DNA of 64,000 bases from Mesorhizobium sp. M00.F.Ca.ET.216.01.1.1 (GCF_004010325.2 NZ_SADR02000019.1:62001-126000); one strand, 5' to 3'. Positions 8,750 to 17,207 are shown, numbered from the stretch's first letter. Notes: generated from the letters alone by a model not told the origin. Numbers and translations: made by a program.

Positions 8750-9192
8750 CCCCTGCCCTGACGCCACACGCCGTGCGCGACGTGCTCGTGTGCGCCTGGC
8801 CTGTCGCGATGGCGACAAACCGGCGCTTGACCGCGGCAAACGACGCCGGCGGCAGCGGCCCGTAATAGCCGCTCTGCGTCTCCACCGGCCGGATATCGGG
8901 CCCGGCCAGGCGAACCGGTTGCTTTCCGTCAAAACGATCCACGACCGCTCACCGTCAAGCCGCAAGCGCAGCTTGACCGCAGCCGGGATCTCTATGGCAT
9001 CATCGGGATCGGACGGCGGCGTATGGGTGATCGGCAGGACCCGGACGACCGGCGAGCCGTCCTCCTGCACGGCGACCAGCGCCAACACCAGGCAGGGCCG
9101 GTCCTTGTCGCCTTCCTCGCGGCCCTCGCGGTGCCAAGCTAGAGATAGGAATAACGGAAGACGTGGCCGACCTTGATTTCAGCCGGCAGCAT
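8750..9192 (-). pseudogene. PemK/MazF-like toxin, frameshifted
   Basis: Starting at the ATG at 9192 the frame reads IKVGHVFRYSYL, then hits a TAG. A 5-base insertion (TAGCT) shifts the frame; reading on gives DKDRPCLVLALVAVQEDG and VRVLPITHTPP, then a second shift near 8940 leads to PGPDIRPVETQSGYYGPLP. These blocks match the PemK-like toxin family encoded downstream of Phd-type antitoxins. With two disruptions it should give no functional ribonuclease. The start overlaps the end of the antitoxin gene, as in an intact pair. The extreme C-terminus is uncertain. Confidence 0.65.
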
Positions 9193-9487
9193 TTTTTGCC
9201 GTCAGGCTTTTTGCGCCGGAGGGTTTTGACCGAGAGAGCTCGTCGTTGAGATGGTCGAGACCCGGCTCCATTTCGGAGGCTTCGACCGCAGCGATTTCGT
9301 CCGCGCCGAGCTCTGCTGTCAGCCCGACCCGCCGGTCGCGCTTCGACAGCCGGACAAAATCCTCGTAAGCCAGCAGCACGGTGCGCGGGCGGCCGTTCTT
9401 GGTGATGATGACCGGGTCGCGGACCGCGGCATCCTGATAGGCGCCGAAGTTTTTCGAGACGGCGGCGGCGGTGACGGTGGTGGTCAT
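9179..9487 (-). CDS. Phd/YefM-type antitoxin
   Basis: 102 residues from the ATG at 9487, which has GGAG about 9 bp upstream. The N-terminus (VSKNFGAYQDAAVRDPVII, then TKNGRPRTVLLAYEDF) is the DNA-binding Phd/YefM fold, and the acidic C-terminal half is the usual flexible toxin-binding part. Its 3' end overlaps the broken PemK-like toxin gene by 14 bp. An antitoxin that outlives its toxin may still autorepress its promoter or neutralise a related toxin elsewhere. Confidence 0.82.
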   Translation of the reverse strand: MTTTVTAAAVSKNFGAYQDAAVRDPVIITKNGRPRTVLLAYEDFVRLSKRDRRVGLTAELGADEIAAVEASEMEPGLDHLNDELSRSKPSGAKSLTAKNAAG

Positions 9488-9529
9488 CGGCGAGACTCCT
9501 TTGTTCCGGAATATACGGCTTTCCGTAAG

Positions 9530-9563
9530 TGTCGGGCGCCAGCCAGTGTCGGGCGCCAGCCAG
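9530..9563. repeat. Tandem duplication of 17 bp
   Basis: TGTCGGGCGCCAGCCAG occurs twice, back to back and without mismatch, just upstream of the antitoxin gene. It looks like a recent slippage or target-site event at the edge of the integrase debris. Confidence 0.85.
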
Positions 9564-9590
9564 ATGGAAACGAGCCAGTGACAGGGCAGC

Positions 9591-9756
9591 TTGCCAAGCC
9601 CCAGAATGCTGAAATCGTCGCGCGACGGGCCGAAGCCCTCGACGCACTCGATTCCGTGCTGCCCTTCGACGCCGCGATTTTCTCGCCGGGGTCTTGACCG
9701 ACGACGACGTCGCAACGCTGCGCCATCTCGCCAGGGAAGGCATTGGCGCCGGTCGA
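9591..9756 (+). pseudogene. Integrase N-terminal remnant (plus strand)
   Basis: Reads KPQNAEIVARRAEALDAL and, after a one-base shift, RRDFLAGVLTDDDVATLRHL and AREGIG. These are the opening segments of rhizobial tyrosine recombinases, recognised from memory. It stops before any catalytic residue. Confidence 0.5.
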
Positions 9757-9850
9757 TGCCGCGGAAGACGGCGCCCTCGGTGATCCCGGCGCGTTCGAGC
9801 CCACGATAGCCATGCAGCAGTCGCAGCATCGCTCCGTGCAGCAAGCGTCG
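9748..9850 (-). pseudogene. Integrase catalytic-domain remnant (minus strand)
   Basis: The minus strand reads ERAGITEGAVFRGIDR, resembling the segment before the box II region of the same integrase type (RAGI.EGPLFR.ID). It abuts the plus-strand integrase stub head to head, so two recombinase pieces meet here in opposite orientation. Confidence 0.35.
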
Positions 9851-9930
9851 GGCTGACGCGGAACGGACGCTCGGGCGGGCGACGCGGATAATCGTCTCAG
9901 TCGCAGATCGATCCGAGCCTTGCGGCCACG

Positions 9931-10449
9931 TCAGCTCCAGGACAATTGGTTCCGCGGCAGCCGCCGTCCGGGATCGATCACCTTGACCTGGTGCGGGAGC
10001 ACCTCGCCCCAGCTCCACAGCACGAGGTTCTGGTCGGATGTGTCGGCACCTGGCGCGAAGCTGGGCACGAGAATGCCGAACTTGCCTTCAGTAACGAGGC
10101 GGTCATGGATGCTCCATGATGGCGGCCGTTTGCCATCGGCGAGAAAATCCATCCAGGCACAAGCCATATCTTCGAACCGGATCCCGGTGTCGGCCTGGCC
10201 TTGCGTCGTCCTCAGATCGACAATGTCATCGCAATCGATCTCGTATGAGCAGAGCACGCAGGGGTCAATGCGATGTGCAAAACCCTGATTGGCCTCCTTC
10301 ACGGCCGTCATGATGTCGAGCGCCAGATAAAGCGTAGGCACACCTTTCGGGTTGAATCTGGCACCCCGAATAGCCGCTCCTTCGCCTGAGATCGGCTGGA
10401 AGGACCAACGCGGATCATGGGCGCGGTAGCAAATTCCGGCAAACCTCAA
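9931..10449 (-). CDS. RES-domain toxin (NAD+ phosphorylase family)
   Basis: 172 residues. The RES fold signature is clear: CYRAHDPRWSFQPISGEGAA and RFNPKGVPTLYLALD near the N-terminus carry the conserved R, W, G-E-G and R-FNPKG residues, and later residues fit the domain (DLRTTQGQAD). Characterised members deplete NAD+. The best start is a TTG at 10449 overlapping the antitoxin stop (TTGA), which couples translation of the pair. The antitoxin gene lies immediately upstream, the standard Xre/MbcA-RES order. The last residues look slightly extended but the domain is complete. Confidence 0.85.
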   Translation of the reverse strand: MRFAGICYRAHDPRWSFQPISGEGAAIRGARFNPKGVPTLYLALDIMTAVKEANQGFAHRIDPCVLCSYEIDCDDIVDLRTTQGQADTGIRFEDMACAWMDFLADGKRPPSWSIHDRLVTEGKFGILVPSFAPGADTSDQNLVLWSWGEVLPHQVKVIDPGRRLPRNQLSWS

Positions 10450-10835
10450 GCAAAGCCACCAACGGCGACATGATCCAGGTAGTCGCGAACCGCGCTTGCC
10501 TTGCCTTCCTTAACCAGAGCTTCCGCCGTCCGCCCGCCGAATGCCGGTATCGGCTGAGCCCGGTACCAGGCCATCGCCTGCTCCTTGCCTCCAGCCCAGT
10601 CGGTCACCCTGCTGATGATCTCAAGCATTTCACGAAGGCGACCTTGTGTCTTTGCAGCACGGCTACGCTCAACCCTATAGAGGGTTTCCCGCGCAAGACC
10701 CGCCGTTTCGGCAAGCTGACCTTTGGACATGCCGAATCCATCCGCCACCTGGGCGATAGCGATCTTCCCCGCCCGATCCATATAGGACAGCACCAACGGT
10801 TCTTTCTGAACTGGGACTTTCAACGCTTGGGTCAT
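10446..10835 (-). CDS. MbcA/ParS/Xre-type antitoxin
   Basis: 129 residues from the ATG at 10835, chosen over a GTG at 10865 because AAAGGAGCC sits 6 bp before it. An N-terminal Xre-like helix-turn-helix (KGQLAETAGLARETLYRVER, about residues 40-60) is followed by the DUF2384/MbcA C-terminal domain ending FGGRTAEALVKEGKASAVRD. Such proteins bind the RES toxin and repress their own promoter. The toxin gene overlaps its stop codon by 4 bp. Confidence 0.85.
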   Translation of the reverse strand: MTQALKVPVQKEPLVLSYMDRAGKIAIAQVADGFGMSKGQLAETAGLARETLYRVERSRAAKTQGRLREMLEIISRVTDWAGGKEQAMAWYRAQPIPAFGGRTAEALVKEGKASAVRDYLDHVAVGGFA

Positions 10836-11094
10836 CCCTGGCTCCTTTGCCATATTCAGGAACACATTTCTTGTACACGATATATGGCATTGCGCGACAG
10901 ACTACAAGCCTCGGTTGGCTGATGGGACGTCGTTGAGGCGTCACCAGACGTATTCACACGTTCGTTTTTCTGACGGTGACGAGCTGAGCTGGGCCCAGGT
11001 CGTTGCGCCGGTCGCTTCAAGGAAGCGGCGGTTAAAGGTCCGCCCTTGAAGGAGCGGCCGGCGATGGAATGGTCAACCCGGGATCAAAGCGCGC

Positions 11095-11409
11095 TCAAGC
11101 ACGTGAAGGGCAAGGAAAACCTGCGCCCACGCCTCGCTGCAAGACTTCTGGGACGAGAACTGCGATGAAGCGGGCCCAAGCGCCTACAAGAGTGGGCGGG
11201 CATACCGTTGCTCCCGCATTGATCGCCGCCCGCAGCCGGGTCTCCAAGGTGTCGATCTCCTCTGCGGCGGCGATGCCTCCATCGCGGGCTCCAGGGAACG
11301 TGTTACCCCTGCGAGCATTGCTGGCCCGGGTGGCTGTGCGGACCGGAATAAAGGAGAAGCCGGCGCCGCCAGGGTGCGCGGCGACAAACAAGGTGAGATT
11401 CAGCGTCAA
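11095..11409 (-). CDS. Hypothetical protein, unrecognised
   Basis: A 104-residue frame with normal high-GC composition. It contains ATVCPPTLVGAWARF and an acidic helix AAAEEIDTLETRLRAAI. I do not recognise the family and there is no clear ribosome-binding site. It lies between the MbcA/RES module and an IS21 end, so it could be part of a mobile element or a chance frame. Confidence 0.3.
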   Translation of the reverse strand: MTLNLTLFVAAHPGGAGFSFIPVRTATRASNARRGNTFPGARDGGIAAAEEIDTLETRLRAAINAGATVCPPTLVGAWARFIAVLVPEVLQRGVGAGFPCPSRA

Positions 11410-11424
11410 TCAGGATGAGACTCT

Positions 11425-11481
11425 GCGGCGGGGGTGTGACGCAGGGAGGGCGTAGCCCGACCGGAGTTACACCCCCGCCGC
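11425..11481. repeat. 16-bp imperfect inverted repeat at the IS21 end
   Basis: GCGGCGGGGGTGTGAC (11425-11440) faces GTTACACCCCCGCCGC (11466-11481): 15 of 16 bases pair across a 25-base loop. A GCGTCAAT motif occurs on either side (11403 and 11483). It sits about 75 bp before the IstA start, where IS21-type elements keep their terminal and subterminal repeats. It could also form an RNA hairpin; there is no T-tract after it. Confidence 0.55.
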
Positions 11482-11554
11482 GGCGTCAATTTCAGCGTCT
11501 GTGATCGCGGTCGGCCCGGTAGCTTGGTGGTTTTCTGAATGGAGAATCACCTTT

Positions 11555-12033
11555 GTGCCGGGTCGCCATGTAACCGACCATCAGACGAGGCTTTTTATGA
11601 AGTACCGACAGAACAATTCCATCGAGGTCGCCGCCGCCAAGGCGTCGATCAGCAGGGCGACGGCCTATTGCATCAAGAAGAATCCGGACCTGCCATCGCA
11701 GAAGCAAAAGGCTCGCGGCCGGCGCCGGCCTGACCCTCTCGAGCACATCTTCGATGCTGAGGTCGTTCCGCTTTTGAAGGCGGCGCCTGGCATTCGTGCC
11801 GTTGCGATTTACCAGGAGATGCTGCGGCGGCATCCGGACCTGTCCGAGGGTATTCGCTGAACCCTGGAGCGGCGCATCCGGTCGTGGCGCGCCATCTATG
11901 AAGCCCTGATCGGCACGGCCTATGTGGGAGACGTCGCATGAAGGACGCCCACATCATCGACGAAGCCCGTCTCGGCATCGTGCTCAACGAACTCAGATTG
12001 CCGACGATCAAGACCCTGTGGCCGCAATTTGCC
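11555..12033 (+). pseudogene. IS21-family element remnant (istA-istB fused stubs)
   Basis: From the GTG at 11555 the frame reads like the N-terminus of IstA (VPGRHVTDHQTRLFMKYRQ, then RGRRRPDPLEHIFD and PGIRAVAIYQEMLRR). It meets a TGA at 11858-11860 where an arginine codon is expected, and continues as TLERRIRSWRAIYE. An internal deletion then joins it to the last codons of IstA, whose TGA overlaps an IstB-like ATG at 11938 (MKDAHIIDEARLGIVLNELR). IstB stops being recognisable after about 32 residues. The element keeps neither its DDE domain nor its ATPase and cannot move. Confidence 0.72.
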
Positions 12034-12119
12034 GGCTGGAAGACGGTGGGCGGAAATCGACTTCGCTTGGGAGCTTCTAAGAGCAAGTCCTACGGCTACT
12101 CGCGCCTCCCGGCGAGATC

Positions 12120-12572
12120 CTATTTTGTGACGGTCATGTGATTGACCATGCCAAGCTTGAAATGGCCCGCCCTGTTACAAAGCAGAATGTAGGAGCCCGG
12201 CTCCAGTTTCACCGTTAGCGTGCCGGACTTCCCGGGCTCGAGGTCTTCGATTTCGTTTACGACCTCGAGTGCACTCTCCTCGACCTCCTTTTCATGCTCA
12301 TTGTAAGGCAGCATCTCGATGGGCTTGTCAGCTCTGACGACGACGAACTCGTGAACCAAGGTCTGGGATGTATTGGACACGTTGAAGGTCACATTGCCGG
12401 CCTTGACCTGTTCGGTGCTCAGGTCCATGCGCATGTATTGCATGCCCTTGTCGGTCAAGGTGACGCCAACCGTTTCGTCGGCTCTTGCTGGCACAGCGGC
12501 GATGATGAGCGCAGCCGCCGCGGGCAACATACCAACCCGCGCCGGCCATGCGATGAGCGTGGTAGCTTGCAT
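12120..12572 (-). CDS. Exported cupredoxin-domain protein
   Basis: 150 residues from the ATG at 12572. A signal peptide (to about residue 31, PARA followed by DETVG) directs it to the periplasm. The rest is a single cupredoxin fold with the type 1 copper ligands in place: His in TLVHEFVVV, then Cys, His and Met in the loop LLCNRAGHFKLGM. It is a small blue-copper-like protein, acting as an electron carrier or copper binder; no oxidase gene is nearby. The gene abuts the IS21 remnant on the 3' side, so its original operon may have been cut away. Confidence 0.82.
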   Translation of the reverse strand: MQATTLIAWPARVGMLPAAAALIIAAVPARADETVGVTLTDKGMQYMRMDLSTEQVKAGNVTFNVSNTSQTLVHEFVVVRADKPIEMLPYNEHEKEVEESALEVVNEIEDLEPGKSGTLTVKLEPGSYILLCNRAGHFKLGMVNHMTVTK

Positions 12573-12869
12573 TTGTGCGTTTCTCCCGGTTCCCGCGGCG
12601 TCCAACCCTGCAGAGATCAAGCAAGGCCGCCACGGTTCGAACAGTCAACGGGTGACCGTCGCAGTTTATTCCCACGGCCCTGATCCATTCGTGCTCGAGG
12701 CGCTGGAGGAGGTCGCGCGGGGCACGAACCGCGCCATCAGGCAGTCGGGTGGCGTACATATCGACGAGGCTTTGCCGGCGCTGGTCCGGGGATTCGGCGA
12801 CGGCCGAATCCCACCGGTGCGAGCGGTACCCGGTTTGCCGAGGCCAGTTCAACCAACGGCTGAGAGCTA

Positions 12870-13026
12870 GCCCTAAACGCAAACGTATCTCCCGATACCA
12901 TCGCGCGGTTAGAAAGAGGCGAGCAGTTAAGGACTTCAACCATCGCCGCAATTTGTAAGGTCTTCGAAGCGGCCGGATCGAATTCATTCCAGAGAACGGT
13001 GGCGGCGCCGGTGTTCGGCTGACGCG
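12870..13026 (+). pseudogene. XRE-family helix-turn-helix remnant
   Basis: The plus strand reads NVSPDTIARLERGEQLRTST and IAAICKVFEAAG, then shifts frame into EFIPENGGGAGVRL. That is the recognition helix and C-terminal end of a short XRE regulator. The N-terminal helix is degraded and contains a TGA. The rest of the 12.6-13.5 kb stretch shows no gene I can support. Confidence 0.5.
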
Positions 13027-13252
13027 TCGATCTTGATCGACATTCGCGCAACGAACGCCGGACCAAACAGCACGAACCACGGCCACCGGCGAATGCAAGA
13101 TTCAGACTGCAAGCGATCTGGATTTCGGCACGAAGGGCGTCATAGACGGCCGCGATACCGAAAGCTAGAAATCTCGTTAAGCATTGCACTGCTTCATTTC
13201 GGTGTGATCCTCGCCTCGGATTACGTCGGACAGGTTTTCCTCCCATGTCCAG

Positions 13253-13290
13253 AAAAGCCCTGCCGCCTCTGAAACCGGCGGGGCCCTTTC
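13253..13290. terminator. Possible bidirectional hairpin terminator
   Basis: CCCTGCCG pairs with CGGCGGGG around a short loop; CCCTTTCTT follows on the plus side and TTTTC on the minus side. No intact gene ends directly before it on either strand. Confidence 0.3.
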
Positions 13291-13563
13291 TTGGTAACGG
13301 TGATTGAGCAGGCTTCGACATTGGATCGACGATGCCGCCAACTCCGGCCCTCGACATCGCGTTTTTCGCGCGACGGGGCATTTGCCCGTCGATGCGGCCT
13401 GAAATCCGCAGGACGCCGGGACCTGCGCAAGTGCGGTAAGACGTCCGGTGCGCTTTCCATGTTAGCAATGGATGACCGTCATGGATATGCTTGGCCTGCT
13501 GATCTTGCCGCTGAAATGACCCGCGATCAGCACGCGGTCATCCTGTCAGAAAAAGGGCTCTCC

Positions 13564-13773
13564 ATGGCTACCGGAACGGTAAAATGGTTCAATTCGCAAA
13601 AGGGTTTTGGTTTTATTCAGCCGGATCAGGGCGGCCCGGATGTGTTCGTGCATATTTCCGCCGTCGAGCGCTCCGGCTTGCGGGGCCTCAATGATGGTCA
13701 GAAGGTCAGCTACGAACTGGTGCAGGACAAACGTTCCGGAAAGACGTCAGCCGGTGAGCTTCGAGTGATCTGA
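13564..13773 (+). CDS. Cold-shock-domain protein (CspA family)
   Basis: 69 residues, the normal length of a single cold-shock domain. The RNA-binding motifs are intact: KWFNSQKGFGFI (RNP1) near residue 7 and DVFVHISAV (RNP2) near 27. Such proteins act as cytoplasmic RNA chaperones. The ATG at 13564 follows AAAAAGGG with a workable spacer. The gene is preceded by a long stretch without coding signal, which could hold a structured 5' leader as in other csp genes; this is only suggested. Confidence 0.93.
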   Translation: MATGTVKWFNSQKGFGFIQPDQGGPDVFVHISAVERSGLRGLNDGQKVSYELVQDKRSGKTSAGELRVI

Positions 13774-13805
13774 TGGGAGGCTGACCGGCCACGGGGCGGT
13801 CGGTC

Positions 13806-14161
13806 CTATCCCTTCCACATCGTCGAGCGGAGAAGAGCTTGCAGTGCTCTGCCAAGTCGAGCTCGCCGCGCGCCCTCGATCTCTAAAAGATATCGGGCCT
13901 TGGTCAGGCGATCGGCTTCCCTGACCGCAGGATAGGCGCAGATGGCCAGCAGCGCCCTTTCCTCAGCTCGGCTGGCGCTGTCGTGGTCGCGGCGGCCGCC
14001 CATTTCGTGGATGGCCCGAACGCCGCGTATGCTGCCTTGTGCGCCTTAATCAGCGCCCGCAGTTCGTTGGACGGTTCTCGGTCTCGGCGCGGCGGCTCTG
14101 TGGCGAAAGCCGTTGCCGCAACCGTCGAGGCGATGAAGGCGCTGCCGGAGTGGAAAAGCAA
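13806..14161 (-). pseudogene. Small exported protein, frameshifted
   Basis: The first part (LLFHSGSAFIASTVAATAFA) looks like a signal peptide, then comes ELRALIKAHKAAYAAFG. A frameshift near 13990 leads to a second frame: SRAEERALLAICAYPAVREA and LTKARYLLEIEGARR. The two parts together resemble a conserved hypothetical exported protein of rhizobia. No ATG is well placed: the sequence after GAGGAGAG begins with TTC where a start would be expected. Function unknown. Confidence 0.5.
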
Positions 14162-14426
14162 GGTGCGGCGGTTGATCCTGGACGTTGTGAACTCTCCTCT
14201 TCACTTCATGGCAGGCTAGATCGGTGTCGTAAACACCCCCGGGCACCGTAGCACGACGGTTGGCGCACTCATGTCAGGATGGATGGCACCGTGGCAGCCC
14301 ACATGGCCTTGTCGGACAGGCCCGGCGGCCAGTCAGGTCCCCCCAACAGGCTGTCGAGTCGCTGCTAGGTCCGGCTAGGACCGGTGCACCGAGTCACGCC
14401 AAGCCGACGTCCCTAGCGCCCGCTGT

Positions 14427-15041
14427 TCAATAGATATGCACAAACGTGGGTAGAAAGCCGGAGTTATGGAGTCCTTCGAGGAATTCCACCAGCCCCCCGG
14501 CGATGATGAACCAGGTGCCGTCCGCAAGACTCTTGCGGACCGGTGCCGCCGAGACAAGGTAACTGTCTGGCTCGATGAAGAGGCGAATTTGCGGCCAGAA
14601 ACGCGGCACGCGGGAGCAATACTCTCGGAACGCTGCGCCATGAAGCTTCAAAAGCGTCTCTTCCTCACTGGCGATCACCTTGGAGTAGTACACGGCGAAC
14701 AGGATGCAGAACACCAGCGGCAGCAGTAGGGTCTCGGTAACGAGCATGACGCCGAGTCCGCCGACGAAGCTAAAGAAATAGAGCGGATTTCGGCAGACAG
14801 AGTAAGGGCCGATGACTGCGAGCTCGGTGTTTTTGCGTCCGCCGATATGAAGGCCACACCAAAGCCGACCTGCAACAGCGACTGCGATGCACACCCAGCC
14901 AATCAGCGACAAACTGTGCTCGAACATCGGCCGGGTCATCTCCCAGCCTTCCCTGGTCAAAGCAAGGGTACCCAGCAGCAACGCTGCCAAGGAACGCGAT
15001 AAAGCGATGCGGATGCGGGGTGCAAAAAGGGCTGCGTTCAC
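14427..15041 (-). CDS. Isoprenylcysteine-methyltransferase-like membrane protein
   Basis: 204 residues with about four hydrophobic segments. The conserved core GPYSVCRNPLYFFSF (about residues 80-94) and ASEEETLLKLHGAAFREYC (about 125-143) matches the ICMT/PEMT-type integral-membrane methyltransferases, with the R-NP and E...Y elements in place. Bacterial members methylate unknown small molecules or lipids. Start is a GTG at 15041. The C-terminal 50 residues beyond the core are unusual. It lies 128 bp after the DedA-PAP2 fusion on the same strand and could be part of that operon. Confidence 0.75.
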   Translation of the reverse strand: MNAALFAPRIRIALSRSLAALLLGTLALTREGWEMTRPMFEHSLSLIGWVCIAVAVAGRLWCGLHIGGRKNTELAVIGPYSVCRNPLYFFSFVGGLGVMLVTETLLLPLVFCILFAVYYSKVIASEEETLLKLHGAAFREYCSRVPRFWPQIRLFIEPDSYLVSAAPVRKSLADGTWFIIAGGLVEFLEGLHNSGFLPTFVHIY

Positions 15042-15169
15042 GAAATAAGGTCCATAACTTGTATCAATAGAGCGTTGCTTCTGTCTTTTCGTATTGTGTC
15101 CACCGGGTTCTGCAAGTCAGAACGCAGTCCAGTAGGCGGCCCGGGCATATCACCCACCGTCTAGACGCG

Positions 15170-17197
15170 CTATCGGTTGTTTTCGCGGGCGAGTAGAATG
15201 CGTCCATCCCAATTGGCGGTCGCGGTGTCGGCGCGAACGGCAAGGCGTCCGGCGTGAAGTTCGCTGGCAACCACGTCGCGCGACGTGTTCATGTCTGGCT
15301 GCGTCCACGCCAGGGTGAAAAGCGAAAGCGGTCGGTCGAGGCGCTCCTCGACGATCGACCCAACCCAAACTGGCAAGGAAGCGCCATCGGCAAGCTCCAG
15401 GTCGACGGCCCACAGTCGGAGCACTAACCGCGACACCCTCGGTACCGCGCCGTTTGGTAAAACGAGAGTCAGGCTCGGAAGGCGCCCGCTGGCGGGGCGG
15501 GGAACGACAGGAAGCGCGGCGGGATCGGCATTTGCGCTCAGCCAGGTCAGGGCGTTGAGCGGGCTCCAAGAGGCCGGGGCGCGCCACCCCTTGCGCAGCA
15601 GCATCGCCTGGAAAGAGGTCAGATCCCCCGCCCACTGAATGGTCAGGGGCTCCTCGAACTCGCCGGTCAGATCGACGCGCCGGGCCGGGAGTTGCTGCCA
15701 GCCGGTTGTCCACCATACGTCGGCCGGCATCGTCGGCGTTACAAACTTTACAGCATAACGTTCGGCGTCGAAGGCGTGATGCCGATAGATGTTAAGGCCT
15801 CCGGCGACGGCAAGTGCGGCGCACCCGACGACCATCAACCCCGTCGCACTGAGCGGTTCGGACAGCTTGCGCAGATAAAAGAAGCCGAGCGCGGTGAGCC
15901 AAACCGTTCCAAACGCCAGCCCGCCAACCACATCAGAAAACCAGTGGGCGCCGAGATAAAGGCGCGAAAACGCGATCAGAAGCACGAGGGAAGCGGCGCC
16001 GAAGGCGATCGGGAAACGCAACGCGACGCGCAACTCACGTGCAATCAGGAAGGCAAGGAAGCCGTAGAGAACGACGTTGACCGTGCTATGGCCGCTGGGG
16101 AAGGAAAACGCACTGGAGCCGGTGTAGAACAGTTCGCCGGGACGGGCGCGATGGAGTGCGACCTTGATGGCGGTATTGAGCGCGGATGCGCCAGCGATCG
16201 CGCCGAGCCAGTAAGCCGCTGTGCGCCAGGCGCGCTTCCATGCAAGCCAAAGGAACACGATGATCGTCACCGCGACCACGACGATGGTGTCGCCGAGTTC
16301 CGTGATGGCGATCATCAGCCCATCGCCGGGCGCCGTGCGCAGGTTCTGGAGAGCGCGGTAGATCGCTGCATCGACGCGCACCAGTGGATCGCCGCTGACG
16401 ACGTCTTCGAGAACACCGAAGAACAACCAGGCGGCGCCGACCAACAGGAGAGCCAGCAGTGCCAGTCCCCTTGCGTCGGGTCGCGACGGATCGAGCAGAT
16501 TGACGATGGTACGCGCCCACGCGGAATCATGGGTGCCAAGCTGGATGCGGATTCGCTCGGCAGCGACCGCGAGAGCTGGCACCCCGCGGTACAGCGCGAA
16601 GCGGACGATATGGATCATCGCCCAGATCAGGACGACGAGCAGAACGAGCAGGACGGCCAGCGGCTTTGTGGCCGATCCGAACAGGCTGAGCGAGGCACCA
16701 ACAAGCACACCTGGCAGGATGTGCGAGGGCGCCCAGACCAGTGCGGACAAGACATTCGCGGCGTAAAAACGTCGGGCGGGCATCCCCAGCACACCGGCCA
16801 GCAGTGGAATGAAGGCACGCACGCCGGGGGTGAAACGGGCAAGAAAGACGCTCTTGTCGCCGTGGCGGGCGAAGAAGGCTTCGCTGCGGGCGACCAGCGC
16901 CGGGTAGCGGTTCAGCGGCCAGATGTTAAGGATCTCGCGGTGATAGCGGTAACCGATCCAGAACGAGAGGCCGTCGCCGATGATGGCGCCGGCCGTTGCT
17001 GCGGCAAGCAGCGGCCAGAGCGTGACCACGCCTGTCGGGACGAGCGCGCTGAGCGCGACGATGACAGCCGTGCCGGGCACAATGACGCCGACGACCGGGA
17101 TGGATTCCGACAGGGCGAGAAGGAGCACCGCAGCATAGGCAAGATGCGGGTGCGCTGCGATGAACGCGGTGACGGCGGAGAGAAAGGACGTCACCAT
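15170..17197 (-). CDS. DedA-PAP2-LssY fusion membrane protein
   Basis: 675 residues with three parts. Residues 1-200 are a DedA/VTT-like membrane domain (VVGVIVPGTAVIV, then ARFTPGVRAFIPLLAGVLGM). Residues about 235-445 are a PAP2 phosphatase with all three motifs: KVALHRARP, SFPSGHS and SRLYLGAHWFSD. Residues about 480-670 form a soluble LssY C-terminal-type domain. DedA proteins flip undecaprenyl phosphate or phospholipids, and PAP2 enzymes dephosphorylate such lipids, so one polypeptide combines scramblase and phosphatase parts. It follows a second PAP2 gene by 10 bp. Cell-envelope lipid recycling or remodelling is the likely role. Confidence 0.88.
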   Translation of the reverse strand: MVTSFLSAVTAFIAAHPHLAYAAVLLLALSESIPVVGVIVPGTAVIVALSALVPTGVVTLWPLLAAATAGAIIGDGLSFWIGYRYHREILNIWPLNRYPALVARSEAFFARHGDKSVFLARFTPGVRAFIPLLAGVLGMPARRFYAANVLSALVWAPSHILPGVLVGASLSLFGSATKPLAVLLVLLVVLIWAMIHIVRFALYRGVPALAVAAERIRIQLGTHDSAWARTIVNLLDPSRPDARGLALLALLLVGAAWLFFGVLEDVVSGDPLVRVDAAIYRALQNLRTAPGDGLMIAITELGDTIVVVAVTIIVFLWLAWKRAWRTAAYWLGAIAGASALNTAIKVALHRARPGELFYTGSSAFSFPSGHSTVNVVLYGFLAFLIARELRVALRFPIAFGAASLVLLIAFSRLYLGAHWFSDVVGGLAFGTVWLTALGFFYLRKLSEPLSATGLMVVGCAALAVAGGLNIYRHHAFDAERYAVKFVTPTMPADVWWTTGWQQLPARRVDLTGEFEEPLTIQWAGDLTSFQAMLLRKGWRAPASWSPLNALTWLSANADPAALPVVPRPASGRLPSLTLVLPNGAVPRVSRLVLRLWAVDLELADGASLPVWVGSIVEERLDRPLSLFTLAWTQPDMNTSRDVVASELHAGRLAVRADTATANWDGRILLARENNR

Positions 17198-17207
17198 CCC
17201 AAGGTGC

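Noticed and set aside
12580..13468. Long minus-strand open frames over 12.6-13.5 kb
   Set aside because: GC-driven frames without domains; the plus strand holds an XRE remnant there, so these are antisense shadows.
13776..13805. Rho-independent terminator after the cold-shock gene
   Set aside because: A GACCG/CGGTC stem is present but short and has no T-tract.
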